This document shows, one piece after another, positions 1 to 5,839 of a stretch of DNA of 9,253 nt. Position numbers and translations under genes: made by a program. The notes under the pieces are model-generated. The model was not told where the DNA came from. It searched no databases and saw nothing but the letters and a program-made list of their open reading frames with translations. Each line of letters opens with the position of its first letter. Position 1 is the stretch's first letter. This DNA is from Clostridiales bacterium (lineage in GTDB: Bacteria; Bacillota; Clostridia; Saccharofermentanales; Saccharofermentanaceae): assembly GCA_016930475.1 (NCBI GenBank), contig JAFGGR010000054.1, forward strand, positions 1 to 9,253. Reading direction: 5' to 3'.

Positions 1-331
1 ACGGAAGCCCCGTGCTCTCCTTTCCGAAAATCAGATAGAGTTCCCCCGGGATTTCCGCGAAACGAAGGGCGGACGGCGGCTGTTTTCCGTAGCGGGTCAG
101 GTAGAAATACTCTCCGGGATTCTTTTCCGAAAACTCATCATAATTCTTATATACGGTAAACCGGGCGTTCTCGAGATGATTGGATGAATATCGGCCGACG
201 TCCTTCCTAAAGAGGTCAAACCCGATCGGTTCGATGATATGGAGTTCGGTGCCGGTCGCCACACACGTCCGGATAATGTTCCCGGTGTTATGCGGGATCT
301 CCGGCTCGAAAAGCACCACATGGACCGCCAT
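1..331 (-). CDS. trmL: tRNA (cytidine(34)-2'-O)-methyltransferase TrmL, 5' part (runs off the window)
   Basis: SPOUT-family methyltransferase that uses S-adenosylmethionine to 2'-O-methylate the wobble base (position 34) of certain leucine tRNAs in the cytoplasm. The first 110 codons are visible. The protein begins MAVHVVLFEPEIPHNTGNII, and the family N-terminal block EPEIPHNTGNIIRTC (residues 9-23) is present. It continues through IIEPIGFDL and FYLTRYGKQP to the cofactor-loop motif FGKESTGLP at the cut edge; the C-terminal knot motif lies outside the window. The ATG at 331 has a GGAGG site at 338-342 with a 6-base spacer. The gene follows the phosphate transporter by 13 bases, and its ribosome binding site lies just past that gene's stop, so the two probably share one transcript. 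Family assignment is firm. The exact substrate is family knowledge and cannot be read from the sequence. Confidence 0.9.
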   Translation of the reverse strand, partial: MAVHVVLFEPEIPHNTGNIIRTCVATGTELHIIEPIGFDLFRKDVGRYSSNHLENARFTVYKNYDEFSEKNPGEYFYLTRYGKQPPSALRFAEIPGELYLIFGKESTGLP

Positions 332-344
332 ATACAGCCTCCGC

Positions 345-2054
345 TCAGGTCTTGCTCTCCGCGCCGACTTTTTCATCCGGGACGGGGTCCTTGCCGTTTT
401 GCGGTTTGCGCAGTTCATCGATTTGCGAATTCGAGACCGCTTGAGCGATGTTGAGCATATGATCGCCCAGCCGTTCAAAGTCTGTAAGCATTTCCGTGTA
501 AATCACACACGCCTCTCCGTTACAGTCGCCGGCCATCAGACGCTCGATTTGCTTACCGCGGAACTGCGCGGTAATGTCGTCCATCTCCTGCTCGGTTTCT
601 TGCATTTGCGCGAGTAATTCCTCAACAGACCGATCATTGGTCGCATACAAGAGATCCAGCGCTTCCAGGCACATGTCCCGCATAATGTCGACCTCGGCCT
701 GTGCCTTATCGGATAGCTTCAGTCCTTTGCTTTCCAATAAGTTGGCGTAGCCCGCGATATTGATCGCGTGGTCCCCGATCCGCTCAATGTTGCCCGTGAT
801 CTTAAAATAGGCGTTGATGGCGACCGATTCGGTCTCGGTCATTTCCATCGCGATCATGTGGGAGATGAAATACGATATCTCCTTGTTGAGATAGTCGATA
901 TAATCCTCAACGCGCTCCACCTCGATCTGGAGCTTCTCGCTGTTGGATTTGACCGCCCGAAAGCTTCTTTCGATGTTGTCCCGGGCCATCCCGAGCATCC
1001 TCTCGATCTCCAGACGGAGTTGGATGATAAAAATGGCGATCGACCCGATCGGATATTCATTTTTCAGGATCGCGCGATCCAGATAGCGAAGATGCTGGCC
1101 CTCCTCGAGCTCGCCCGGTCGATCGGGCAATATGCGGCTTACAAATCGAACCAGGAGCTTACCGAAAGGAAGGAGCAGAAGCATCGTTCCGATGTTGAAG
1201 AACAGATGAAAATTCGCGATCTGCGCGACGGATCGATCCGGGGTCAGTCGCATGAACAGCCCCTCGATATCCGTCAGTCGAACCAATATGAAAAAGGCGG
1301 CTGTTCCGATAAGATTGAACGTCAAGTGGATCAGAGCCGCGCGCTTGGCGTTCCGACTCGAACCCATTGACGCGATCAATGCGGTCACGCAGGTTCCGAT
1401 ATTCTGTCCGAACAGCACGTAAACCGCATTCGGAAGTCCGATCAGGCCGCTGGCCGCCAAAGCCTGCAAGATACCCACCGAGGCCGATGAAGATTGAATC
1501 ACCGCCGTGAAAAGCGCACCGACCAATATACCCAGAAACGGATTCCCGAACTGAGTCATCAACTCTAAAAAAGCAGCGTCGTCTCTTAACGGAGACATCG
1601 ACTGGCTCATCATCGTCATCCCGATAAAAAGGATGCCCAACCCGGCGATGATCTGGCCGGCGTGATGAATCTTCTTGGAGCGCAGGAACACAATAAAAAC
1701 GACGCCGAGCAATGCAAGTATCGGTGCGAGTTTGCCGACATCCAAAGCGATCAACTGGCTGGTGATATTCGTTCCGATATTGGCGCCCATGATGATCCAG
1801 GTCGCCTGGATCAGTGTCATGATGCCGGCGTTCACGAATCCAACCACCATCACAGTGGTTGCTGAAGACGATTGGACCGCCGCCGTGATACCGGTCCCGA
1901 CGAGCACGCCGAGGAATCGGTTCGAGGTCAGCCGCTCCAGGATTTTCTTGAGCTTATCGCCCGCGATCGCCTCGAGCCCACTGCTCATCATGCTCATTCC
2001 GTAAAGAAAGAGCGCGAGACCACCGATCAGCTTCAGAACATTTTCAAATCCCAT
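345..2054 (-). CDS. Na/Pi cotransporter family protein with C-terminal PhoU-like domain
   Basis: Membrane protein of the NptA/YjbB type, which couples phosphate movement to sodium; bacterial members may act as importers or exporters. The 569 residues show two inverted repeats of the Na_Pi_cotrans domain. The first has QSSSATT at 61-67 and GANIGTN at 90-96; the second has QSSSAS at 187-192 and GQNIGTC at 216-222. Hydrophobic segments fill residues 5-305. A soluble helical PhoU-like domain follows (about 340-545), with the paired motifs NIERIGDHAINIA (422-434) and DFERLGDHMLNIA (525-537) typical of PhoU metal-binding helices. The tail after 545 is charged and unremarkable. The length is normal for this two-domain architecture. 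The ATG at 2054 is preceded by GAGG at 2062-2065 with a 7-base spacer. It has its own promoter and probably drives trmL. Direction of phosphate transport cannot be inferred here. Confidence 0.92.
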   Translation of the reverse strand: MGFENVLKLIGGLALFLYGMSMMSSGLEAIAGDKLKKILERLTSNRFLGVLVGTGITAAVQSSSATTVMVVGFVNAGIMTLIQATWIIMGANIGTNITSQLIALDVGKLAPILALLGVVFIVFLRSKKIHHAGQIIAGLGILFIGMTMMSQSMSPLRDDAAFLELMTQFGNPFLGILVGALFTAVIQSSSASVGILQALAASGLIGLPNAVYVLFGQNIGTCVTALIASMGSSRNAKRAALIHLTFNLIGTAAFFILVRLTDIEGLFMRLTPDRSVAQIANFHLFFNIGTMLLLLPFGKLLVRFVSRILPDRPGELEEGQHLRYLDRAILKNEYPIGSIAIFIIQLRLEIERMLGMARDNIERSFRAVKSNSEKLQIEVERVEDYIDYLNKEISYFISHMIAMEMTETESVAINAYFKITGNIERIGDHAINIAGYANLLESKGLKLSDKAQAEVDIMRDMCLEALDLLYATNDRSVEELLAQMQETEQEMDDITAQFRGKQIERLMAGDCNGEACVIYTEMLTDFERLGDHMLNIAQAVSNSQIDELRKPQNGKDPVPDEKVGAESKT

Positions 2055-2112
2055 GGATCATCCTCATGTAAATATCAACGCCAAAACGCTCGAAAAAAAG
2101 CGTTCACCGCAA

Positions 2113-2141
2113 ATTCTACATAATTTTCACGCGGCTGTCAA
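2113..2141 (-). promoter_or_regulatory. Sigma-A-type promoter of the Na/Pi transporter gene
   Basis: On the minus strand a perfect -35 TTGACA (2141-2136) is separated by exactly 17 bases from -10 TAGAAT (2118-2113, one mismatch to consensus). The predicted transcript start is near 2106, leaving a leader of about 50 bases. A 6-bp stem (arms 2099-2104 and 2085-2090, 8-base loop) would sit at the very 5' end of the mRNA. It might protect the message, or be a weak end signal for the reverse transcriptase transcript. The promoter begins 8 bases after the reverse transcriptase stop codon, so the transporter does not depend on read-through from that gene. Confidence 0.75.
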
Positions 2142-2148
2142 AGCTAAT

Positions 2149-3438
2149 CTATTCCTTACTCTTTCGGCCGGGCGGACACTTAGACGGTGATCTATGTATC
2201 GCTTCTTTTCCGCCCTTCAAAGGTTCCGTCCCGGGTTTTCGAAACCCGTAAAAAGCGGCGGCAAGCGGGACATATCCCATTCTTCTTAACTCCTCATACG
2301 GGAGATTTTTATAGTTCTTCTTAGTGTGCCGTCCGGAATCGAGATAACGGATCATCTCCTGCATATACGCGTCGATTTCCCGGAGATCTTCGGCGTCGCT
2401 GATAAGCGGAAAATACCACCGACTCCACGTCAACTCGTCATCCTTCGCGCCGCTTCCGTAAAATTTGAATTGAAACTTCCGGATCAACGCACGGACAGCC
2501 CGCTCCGTTGATGCTTCCTTGCGGATCTTCCAACGGTAAAGCTTGCGCGCGGCTCTGGATATCTTTCCTTTCATTTTGCGAACGGACCCGAAAGAAAGGC
2601 CCACCCGACCCTCCCGGTAGGATAGACCGAGAAACTCCCACGACTGCCCGGGCGGGACGATGGCGGACTTCTCTTCATTCCTTAATAACCCGCGCTTTCC
2701 GAGCTCCGTCTCGATTTTTTGCCACAGCGCATCGGCCTTCTCCGGCGCGCAGAAGAAGATTATATCATCCGAGTAGCGCACGTATACCAGTGCCCAACCT
2801 TCGGCCATTCGGTCGAATTCCGTCAGATAGAGATTAGCCAGAAGCGGAGACAGCGGCATGCCGGCCATGACGCCCTTGCTGTCGTCGCAGATGATGCGGC
2901 CTTTTTCGAGGACCTCGGTTTTACGGAGCATTTGAGCCAACGACGCGGCCAGGTCGGGCTCATCGGGGAGTGCCGCCTTCAGTATGCGGGTCATTTGTTC
3001 GATCGGGATACTATTAAAGTAATTCTTTATATCGATTCGTATACATGTGTATTCGGGGCGGTATCGTTGGATCACCGACCGAAAAGCGCCGTGGATCGAA
3101 AACCCCGGGCGGAAAGCAAGACAACTCGGAGAAAGTCCGATGTCCGTCCTGGCGAGACAATAGTGTACCGATTTGAGCATGAGCCGGTCCGCCAGAGGGT
3201 ATACGTAGATCACTCGCTTTTTATCACTGCCGAGCTTTTGGATCTGTACGCGTTCCGGCAATGCCGGCTCGTACTCCCCCTCACAAAACGCGCGTGCCTT
3301 CTCCAACAAATCAGGAACGGACGGGTATTCGACTTCTTCCGAAAGCATGGAATAGCGCCGCCTCTGCTTTTCCTTTTCGATTTCGTTTTCGAGAAAGACC
3401 GCGATGTCCCCGTCGAAAAGCATCTCTTTGATTTTCAC
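2149..3438 (-). CDS. Stand-alone reverse transcriptase (group II intron-like RT fold, family unassigned)
   Basis: RNA-directed DNA polymerase of 429 residues. The RT core covers about residues 70-275. It has RIDIKNYFNSI (134-144) with the first catalytic Asp at 136, GMPLSPLLANLYL (193-205) matching the group II-type PLSPLLANIYL block, the catalytic YSDD at 222-225 inside YVRYSDDIIFF, and EFLGLSY (268-274). A basic helical stretch (288-307) and a C-terminal domain (about 310-400) with LTWSRWYFPLI (336-346), GRHTKKNY (369-376) and LPYEELRRMGY (379-389) follow. No HNH endonuclease or clear maturase domain is seen, and no group II domain V was found downstream. The GTG start at 3438 is chosen because GAGG (3447-3450, inside AAAGAGGT) sits 8 bases upstream. 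The frame stays open to an ATG at 3678, but those 80 extra residues look non-protein-like and overlap RNA structure. It lies alone on its own apparent promoter. It could be a retron-like, UG/defence-type or domesticated intron RT; motifs alone do not decide. Confidence 0.88.
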   Translation of the reverse strand: MKIKEMLFDGDIAVFLENEIEKEKQRRRYSMLSEEVEYPSVPDLLEKARAFCEGEYEPALPERVQIQKLGSDKKRVIYVYPLADRLMLKSVHYCLARTDIGLSPSCLAFRPGFSIHGAFRSVIQRYRPEYTCIRIDIKNYFNSIPIEQMTRILKAALPDEPDLAASLAQMLRKTEVLEKGRIICDDSKGVMAGMPLSPLLANLYLTEFDRMAEGWALVYVRYSDDIIFFCAPEKADALWQKIETELGKRGLLRNEEKSAIVPPGQSWEFLGLSYREGRVGLSFGSVRKMKGKISRAARKLYRWKIRKEASTERAVRALIRKFQFKFYGSGAKDDELTWSRWYFPLISDAEDLREIDAYMQEMIRYLDSGRHTKKNYKNLPYEELRRMGYVPLAAAFYGFRKPGTEPLKGGKEAIHRSPSKCPPGRKSKE

Positions 3439-3461
3439 GTGTCTGACCTCTTTCAAACGGC

Positions 3462-3596
3462 GAGGTAGGGAAAAGCCTTCGAAGCATCGCCATAACGCGC
3501 CGTCTTCGAAGGCTGATGATCGGGAGTCTTGCGGCTGTAAGAATTTATGTGAAATTGCTGTAAGCAATACCGGAGTGAACCCGAACGCCCTACCTC
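3462..3596 (-). repeat. 9-bp perfect inverted repeat enclosing the RT-proximal RNA structure
   Basis: GAGGTAGGG and CCCTACCTC (plus-strand arms 3462-3470 and 3588-3596) are exact reverse complements, 117 bases apart. The RT-proximal arm ends 23 bases before the RT start codon. The outer arm is also inside the loop of an alternative 7-bp stem (3580-3586 with 3611-3617), so the two pairings would be exclusive or form a pseudoknot. Confidence 0.5.
3474..3514 (-). other. Perfect 11-bp hairpin just upstream of the RT gene
   Basis: AGCCTTCGAAG (3474-3484) and CTTCGAAGGCT (3504-3514) are exact reverse complements around a 19-base loop. Each arm contains the self-complementary core CTTCGAAG, so the RNA could also dimerise or refold. 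On the minus strand the stem is followed by TTTT and then CCC. That run is too short for a strong intrinsic terminator, but attenuation cannot be excluded. Confidence 0.7.
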
Positions 3597-3682
3597 CAAA
3601 GTCATTTCCGGTTCGGGCTTCCTCCCGTCGGAGGAACAACGAACGTTGTATCTCTGCCGCAAACACTCTTCGTCCCAACCCG

Positions 3683-3691
3683 ATTATACCA
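3683..3691 (-). promoter_or_regulatory. Extended -10 promoter for the structured RNA and RT gene
   Basis: On the minus strand TGG followed by perfect TATAAT (3691-3683) forms an extended -10 element (TGnTATAAT). No good -35 hexamer stands 16-18 bases upstream, which is tolerated in extended -10 promoters. The predicted start is near 3676, just before the first stem-loop, so the whole structured stretch and the RT gene would be one transcript. Confidence 0.55.
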
Positions 3692-3720
3692 TCTTACCGG
3701 GAAGAATGCATCGAATCACC

Positions 3721-3746
3721 CCGTTCCCGGGTAAGGTCCCGGACGG
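3721..3746 (-). terminator. GC-rich hairpin between rhodanese gene and RT promoter, possible terminator without U-tract
   Basis: CCGGG (3727-3731) pairs with CCCGG (3738-3742) around a 6-base loop, extended by CCGT (3721-3724) with ACGG (3743-3746) after a 2-base bulge. It lies downstream of the rhodanese stop and upstream of the RT promoter, where an end signal is expected. No T-run follows on the minus strand, so intrinsic termination is doubtful. Confidence 0.3.
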
Positions 3747-3759
3747 CTGACATGCCTGA

Positions 3760-3789
3760 TTCAATCGTTACGGTTTCGTACGGCCATTC
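3760..3789 (-). pseudogene. Orphan fragment of a rhodanese gene 3' end
   Basis: Read on the minus strand these ten codons give EWPYETVTIE. The true end of the neighbouring rhodanese is DWTYETVTVD, so seven of ten residues match. The W-P-Y-E form of the fragment is, from memory, closer to the usual ending of this rhodanese group than the intact gene is. The underlying DNA is a 22-base direct repeat with one mismatch (3761-3782 and 3817-3838). The fragment is not in the rhodanese reading frame, so it is not reached by read-through. It is best read as the remnant of a duplicated or replaced gene tail. Confidence 0.6.
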
Positions 3790-3847
3790 TGTGATTGGAC
3801 GGCTAATCCACCTTAGTCAACCGTTACGGTTTCGTACGTCCAATCAC
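3761..3847. repeat. Direct repeat plus inverted repeat at the rhodanese 3' end
   Basis: A 22-base direct repeat with one mismatch occurs at 3761-3782 and 3817-3838 (56-base period). Overlapping it is a perfect 11-base inverted repeat, GTGATTGGACG (3791-3801) with CGTCCAATCAC (3837-3847). With gaps, this extends a few bases toward GAATG/CATTC. On the minus strand the inverted repeat could form a hairpin spanning the rhodanese stop codon. Confidence 0.8.
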
Positions 3848-4301
3848 GAATGCCGCCGAAATCATAGACGTTCAAGTAACCCATGTCAAAGAGCTTTGCC
3901 GCCGCATGCGCGCTTCGGTTGCCGCTCCTGCAGTACAATAGCAGGACCTGGTCCTTATCGGGCAGTAATTCCGGAGCCAGCTCCTCAATGGATCCTACCG
4001 GTACCAGAACGGCACCATCAATGTGACCGGCGTTATACTCGCTTTGCTCCCGCACGTCCACGATAATATACGATTCCAGCGTGTCCATCATCGTCTTTGC
4101 TTCTTTGGCCGTTATGACTCGAACGGGATTCTGCTCTTCGATCGAATCTGTCGCGCCGCTCGTTACGTCCGTTTCTTCTGCTTCTCCGGACTTTGCCGAC
4201 GTGACCGAAGCATCCTTCATCGTGACGTCCCGGCAGGAAGCGGCGAATAAGAGAATTGCCGACAGAAGGACTGCTGTGATCATGATGAATATTTTCCTCA
4301 T
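3813..4301 (-). CDS. Rhodanese-like domain lipoprotein
   Basis: A 162-residue secreted lipoprotein. Residues 1-23 form a signal peptide with lipobox AASC, so Cys23 would be lipidated and the protein anchored outside the membrane. A low-complexity Ser/Thr/Glu linker (about 24-58) leads to a single rhodanese domain (about 62-160). That domain has IIVDVREQSEY (79-89), GHIDGAVLVP (92-101) and the active-site loop YCRSGNRS with catalytic Cys124. Such domains transfer sulfur or carry persulfides; exported single-domain versions are common in Clostridia and their substrates are mostly unknown. The ATG at 4301 has AAAGGAG upstream (GGAG at 4310-4313, 8-base spacer). The gene is divergent from the sugar transporter and appears to stand alone. 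Its 3' end is partly duplicated just downstream. Confidence 0.9.
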   Translation of the reverse strand: MRKIFIMITAVLLSAILLFAASCRDVTMKDASVTSAKSGEAEETDVTSGATDSIEEQNPVRVITAKEAKTMMDTLESYIIVDVREQSEYNAGHIDGAVLVPVGSIEELAPELLPDKDQVLLLYCRSGNRSAHAAAKLFDMGYLNVYDFGGIRDWTYETVTVD

Positions 4302-4345
4302 ACGCGACGCTCCTTTCCTCGTTCGGATCCGAATTTCTTACACTC

Positions 4346-4374
4346 ATTATAGCGTGTCAGCAACGCGAAAAGAA
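4346..4374 (-). promoter_or_regulatory. Promoter of the rhodanese gene
   Basis: A perfect TATAAT lies on the minus strand at 4351-4346, about 45 bases upstream of the ATG. The -35 at 17-base spacing is only TTCTTT (4374-4369), a weak match. Predicted start is near 4339. Position and orientation fit the rhodanese gene. Confidence 0.5.
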
Positions 4375-4438
4375 ACCAGTATCCATTGCCATCGATGATC
4401 TTTTCGCTGAGAACCTTTGAAAACCGAACCAAATTATT

Positions 4439-4453
4439 TGTGCAAACTGCACA
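4439..4453. promoter_or_regulatory. 15-base palindrome upstream of the sugar-operon promoter, candidate regulator site
   Basis: TGTGCA-AAC-TGCACA is a perfect 6-3-6 palindrome. Its centre (4446) lies about 72 bases before the predicted start of the promoter at 4483-4511, a distance used by class I activators. The half-site resembles CRP/FNR-type sites only loosely. The binding protein is unknown. Confidence 0.4.
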
Positions 4454-4482
4454 GCGAATCGTTCTTTTCTTCTCAGACGACC

Positions 4483-4511
4483 TTGACTTGCCCCTGTTCG
4501 GGATTTATACT
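4483..4511 (+). promoter_or_regulatory. Main promoter of the monosaccharide ABC operon
   Basis: TTGACT (4483-4488), a 17-base spacer and TATACT (4506-4511), each one base from the sigma-A consensus. The predicted start is near 4518, giving an untranslated leader of about 197 bases before chvE. No known riboswitch was recognised in that leader. Confidence 0.65.
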
Positions 4512-4602
4512 TTTTATGTACTCGTGCTCGAGAACGGAACGTTTCGCTGTGTTGGGATAAGATATTTTCCACCCACGGAGCAAGCACGGGTATGAACACC
4601 AG

Positions 4603-4624
4603 TCGATATTCATATCGATATAAT
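4603..4624 (+). promoter_or_regulatory. Palindrome abutting a second TATAAT box, candidate operator and downstream promoter
   Basis: TCGATAT-TC-ATATCGA (4603-4618) is a 16-base palindrome directly joined to a perfect TATAAT (4619-4624). It would fill exactly the space between -35 and -10. The hexamer at the -35 position (4596-4601) is poor, so this promoter, if real, would need an activator. The palindrome could equally be an operator acting on transcripts from the promoter at 4483-4511. The LacI-family gene downstream of the operon is the natural candidate partner, which is inference only. Confidence 0.35.
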
Positions 4625-4714
4625 TTTCGTTTCGGAAGGGGGGATTTTTCGGCGTAATTTCTGTCTGTTATCCATTTACCATTACCAACGCTTAATGCTA
4701 AAGGAGTGTGCAAA

Positions 4715-5797
4715 ATGAAAACTACCAAGAAAATCCTGGTCCTTCTGGTTGCGATCGCCCTTTTCGCGTCCATCTTCACGATGGCCGGATGCGATGCCCT
4801 CAGTGGAAAGACGAAGATCGGCGTTGCGATGCCGACCAAATCCCTTCAGCGCTGGAATCAAGACGGTTCCAACATGGAAGCCAAGCTGAAAGAAGCCGGC
4901 TATGATGTCGACCTTCAGTACGCAAACGACGATCCTGCATTGCAGATTACTCAAATCGAGGGCATGATCACCAATGGTTGTAAGGTTCTCGTTATCGCTT
5001 CCATCGACGGTAGCGCCTTGGGTCCGGTTCTCGCGACCGCTAAGGACAAGAAGATCAAGGTCATCGCTTATGACCGTCTCCTGATGAACACCGATGCCTG
5101 CGATTATTACGCGACCTTTGACAACTACATGGTCGGAACCATTCAGGGCCAGTACATTGAGACGACTCTCGGTCTGGCAAGCGCCGGTGACAAGGTCTAT
5201 AACCTGGAAATGTTTGCCGGTTCCCCGGACGACAATAATGCCCGTTTCTTCTTCCAGGGTGCCTATGATGTCCTCAAGCCGTATATCGACGCCGGAACAT
5301 TGAATATCGTTTCCGGAATGACCGCGTTTGAAGATATCGCCATCCCCGGTTGGAAGACCGAGTCCGCCCAAGCCAAGATGGATGACCGTCTTTCCGCTTT
5401 CTATGCGGACGGCACGAAGCTCGACGTCGTTCTCTCCCCGAACGATTCTCTCGCTCTGGGTATCGCGAACTCGCTGACCGCCGCCGGCTTTGAAGTCGGA
5501 GTGGACTTCCCGATCATCACCGGTCAGGACTGCGACAAGGCGAACATGAAGAATGTTCTCGCCGGCAAGCAATCCATGTCCATCTTCAAGGATACCCGCG
5601 ACCTGGCAGATCAGGTTGTCAAGATGGTCAAGGCGATCGTCGAAGGCAAAGAAGTTGAAGTGAACGACACCAAGACCTACGACAACGGTGTTATGATCGT
5701 TCCTTCCTTCCTCTGTGTACCGAAATATGCCGACAAGAACAATTACAAAGAGCTATTGATCGACTCCGGTTACTATACCGAGGCTGATTTGGCGTAA
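4715..5797 (+). CDS. chvE: Multiple-monosaccharide ABC transporter substrate-binding lipoprotein
   Basis: Extracellular sugar receptor of the ChvE type, which captures monosaccharides and hands them to the MmsAB importer. The 360 residues start with a lysine-rich signal peptide and the lipobox MAGC, with Cys26 lipidated as usual for Gram-positive binding proteins. The mature part is a periplasmic-binding-protein fold with IGVAMPTKSLQRWNQDG (34-50), VLVIASIDGSAL (about 88-99), KVIAYDRLLMNT (about 111-122), VLSPNDSLALG and IITGQDCDK, which are typical ChvE blocks. The ATG at 4715 is preferred over an in-frame GTG at 4706 because that GTG overlaps the AAGGAG ribosome binding site (4701-4706), which sits 8 bases before the ATG. 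It is the first gene of the operon with mmsA and mmsB. The exact sugar cannot be told; xylose, glucose, galactose and arabinose are typical for the family. Confidence 0.93.
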   Translation: MKTTKKILVLLVAIALFASIFTMAGCDALSGKTKIGVAMPTKSLQRWNQDGSNMEAKLKEAGYDVDLQYANDDPALQITQIEGMITNGCKVLVIASIDGSALGPVLATAKDKKIKVIAYDRLLMNTDACDYYATFDNYMVGTIQGQYIETTLGLASAGDKVYNLEMFAGSPDDNNARFFFQGAYDVLKPYIDAGTLNIVSGMTAFEDIAIPGWKTESAQAKMDDRLSAFYADGTKLDVVLSPNDSLALGIANSLTAAGFEVGVDFPIITGQDCDKANMKNVLAGKQSMSIFKDTRDLADQVVKMVKAIVEGKEVEVNDTKTYDNGVMIVPSFLCVPKYADKNNYKELLIDSGYYTEADLA

Positions 5798-5839
5798 TTC
5801 TGATGCAGAAAGGTTTTTTAACCTGCTGCTGACTTGATT

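Larger units (their letters stand above)
3460..3676 (-). ncRNA. Candidate structured RNA / leader preceding the reverse transcriptase (retron-like layout)
   Basis: This holds most of the 374-base gap between the rhodanese and RT genes. In the direction of RT transcription the elements are: stem 3649-3645/3640-3636 (ACAAC/GTTGT); a 7-bp stem with a 4-base loop (3636-3630/3625-3619); the 5' arm GAGGTAGGG (3596-3588); a 6-bp stem with a 3-base loop (3568-3563/3559-3554); a perfect 11-bp hairpin (3514-3504/3484-3474); and the 3' arm CCCTACCTC (3470-3462), complementary to the 5' arm. The GTG start of the RT lies 23 bases later. A further 5-bp pairing (3584-3580 with 3524-3520) can close a junction around the 6-bp stem. 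Arms enclosing short stems and one long hairpin, then the RT gene, is the order seen in retrons. An ordinary regulatory leader or attenuator is the main alternative. No alignment or folding energy was available. Confidence 0.45.

Noticed and set aside
768..1370. Plus-strand frame of 200 codons opposite the Na/Pi transporter gene
   Set aside because: Shadow of a well-identified gene; composition is charged and domain-free.
2055..2148. Group II intron domain V/VI downstream of the RT
   Set aside because: No 34-base domain V-like hairpin with the AGC or CGC triad; the stretch is instead a good promoter.
2719..3468. Open frame antisense to the reverse transcriptase (249 codons)
   Set aside because: Complementary to RT motifs in the sense strand; no convincing ribosome binding site or recognisable protein features.
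3439..3678. N-terminal extension of the RT to the ATG at 3678
   Set aside because: The 80 residues are not conserved-looking, overlap all the stem-loops, and the GTG at 3438 has a good ribosome binding site. The ATG also lies at the predicted transcript start.
2149..3812. Diversity-generating retroelement
   Set aside because: No template/variable repeat pair with adenine-directed differences was seen, no target gene with a C-type lectin-like end, and the RT lacks the usual DGR motif forms.
3761..3838. CRISPR or tandem array
   Set aside because: Only two copies of one repeat, explained as duplicated coding sequence of the rhodanese tail.
3404..4066. Plus-strand frame of 220 codons across the RT start, structured region and rhodanese end
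   Set aside because: Arg/Ser/Pro-rich sequence without domains, antisense to two real genes and to the promoter. It would be the only plus-strand gene in the block.
4518..4714. Riboswitch in the chvE leader
   Set aside because: The leader is long enough, but no known aptamer consensus or terminator hairpin was recognised.
4682..5572. Long open frame antisense to chvE (296 codons)
   Set aside because: It mirrors a clearly identified gene, has no domain-like content, and arises from codon bias in the sense frame.
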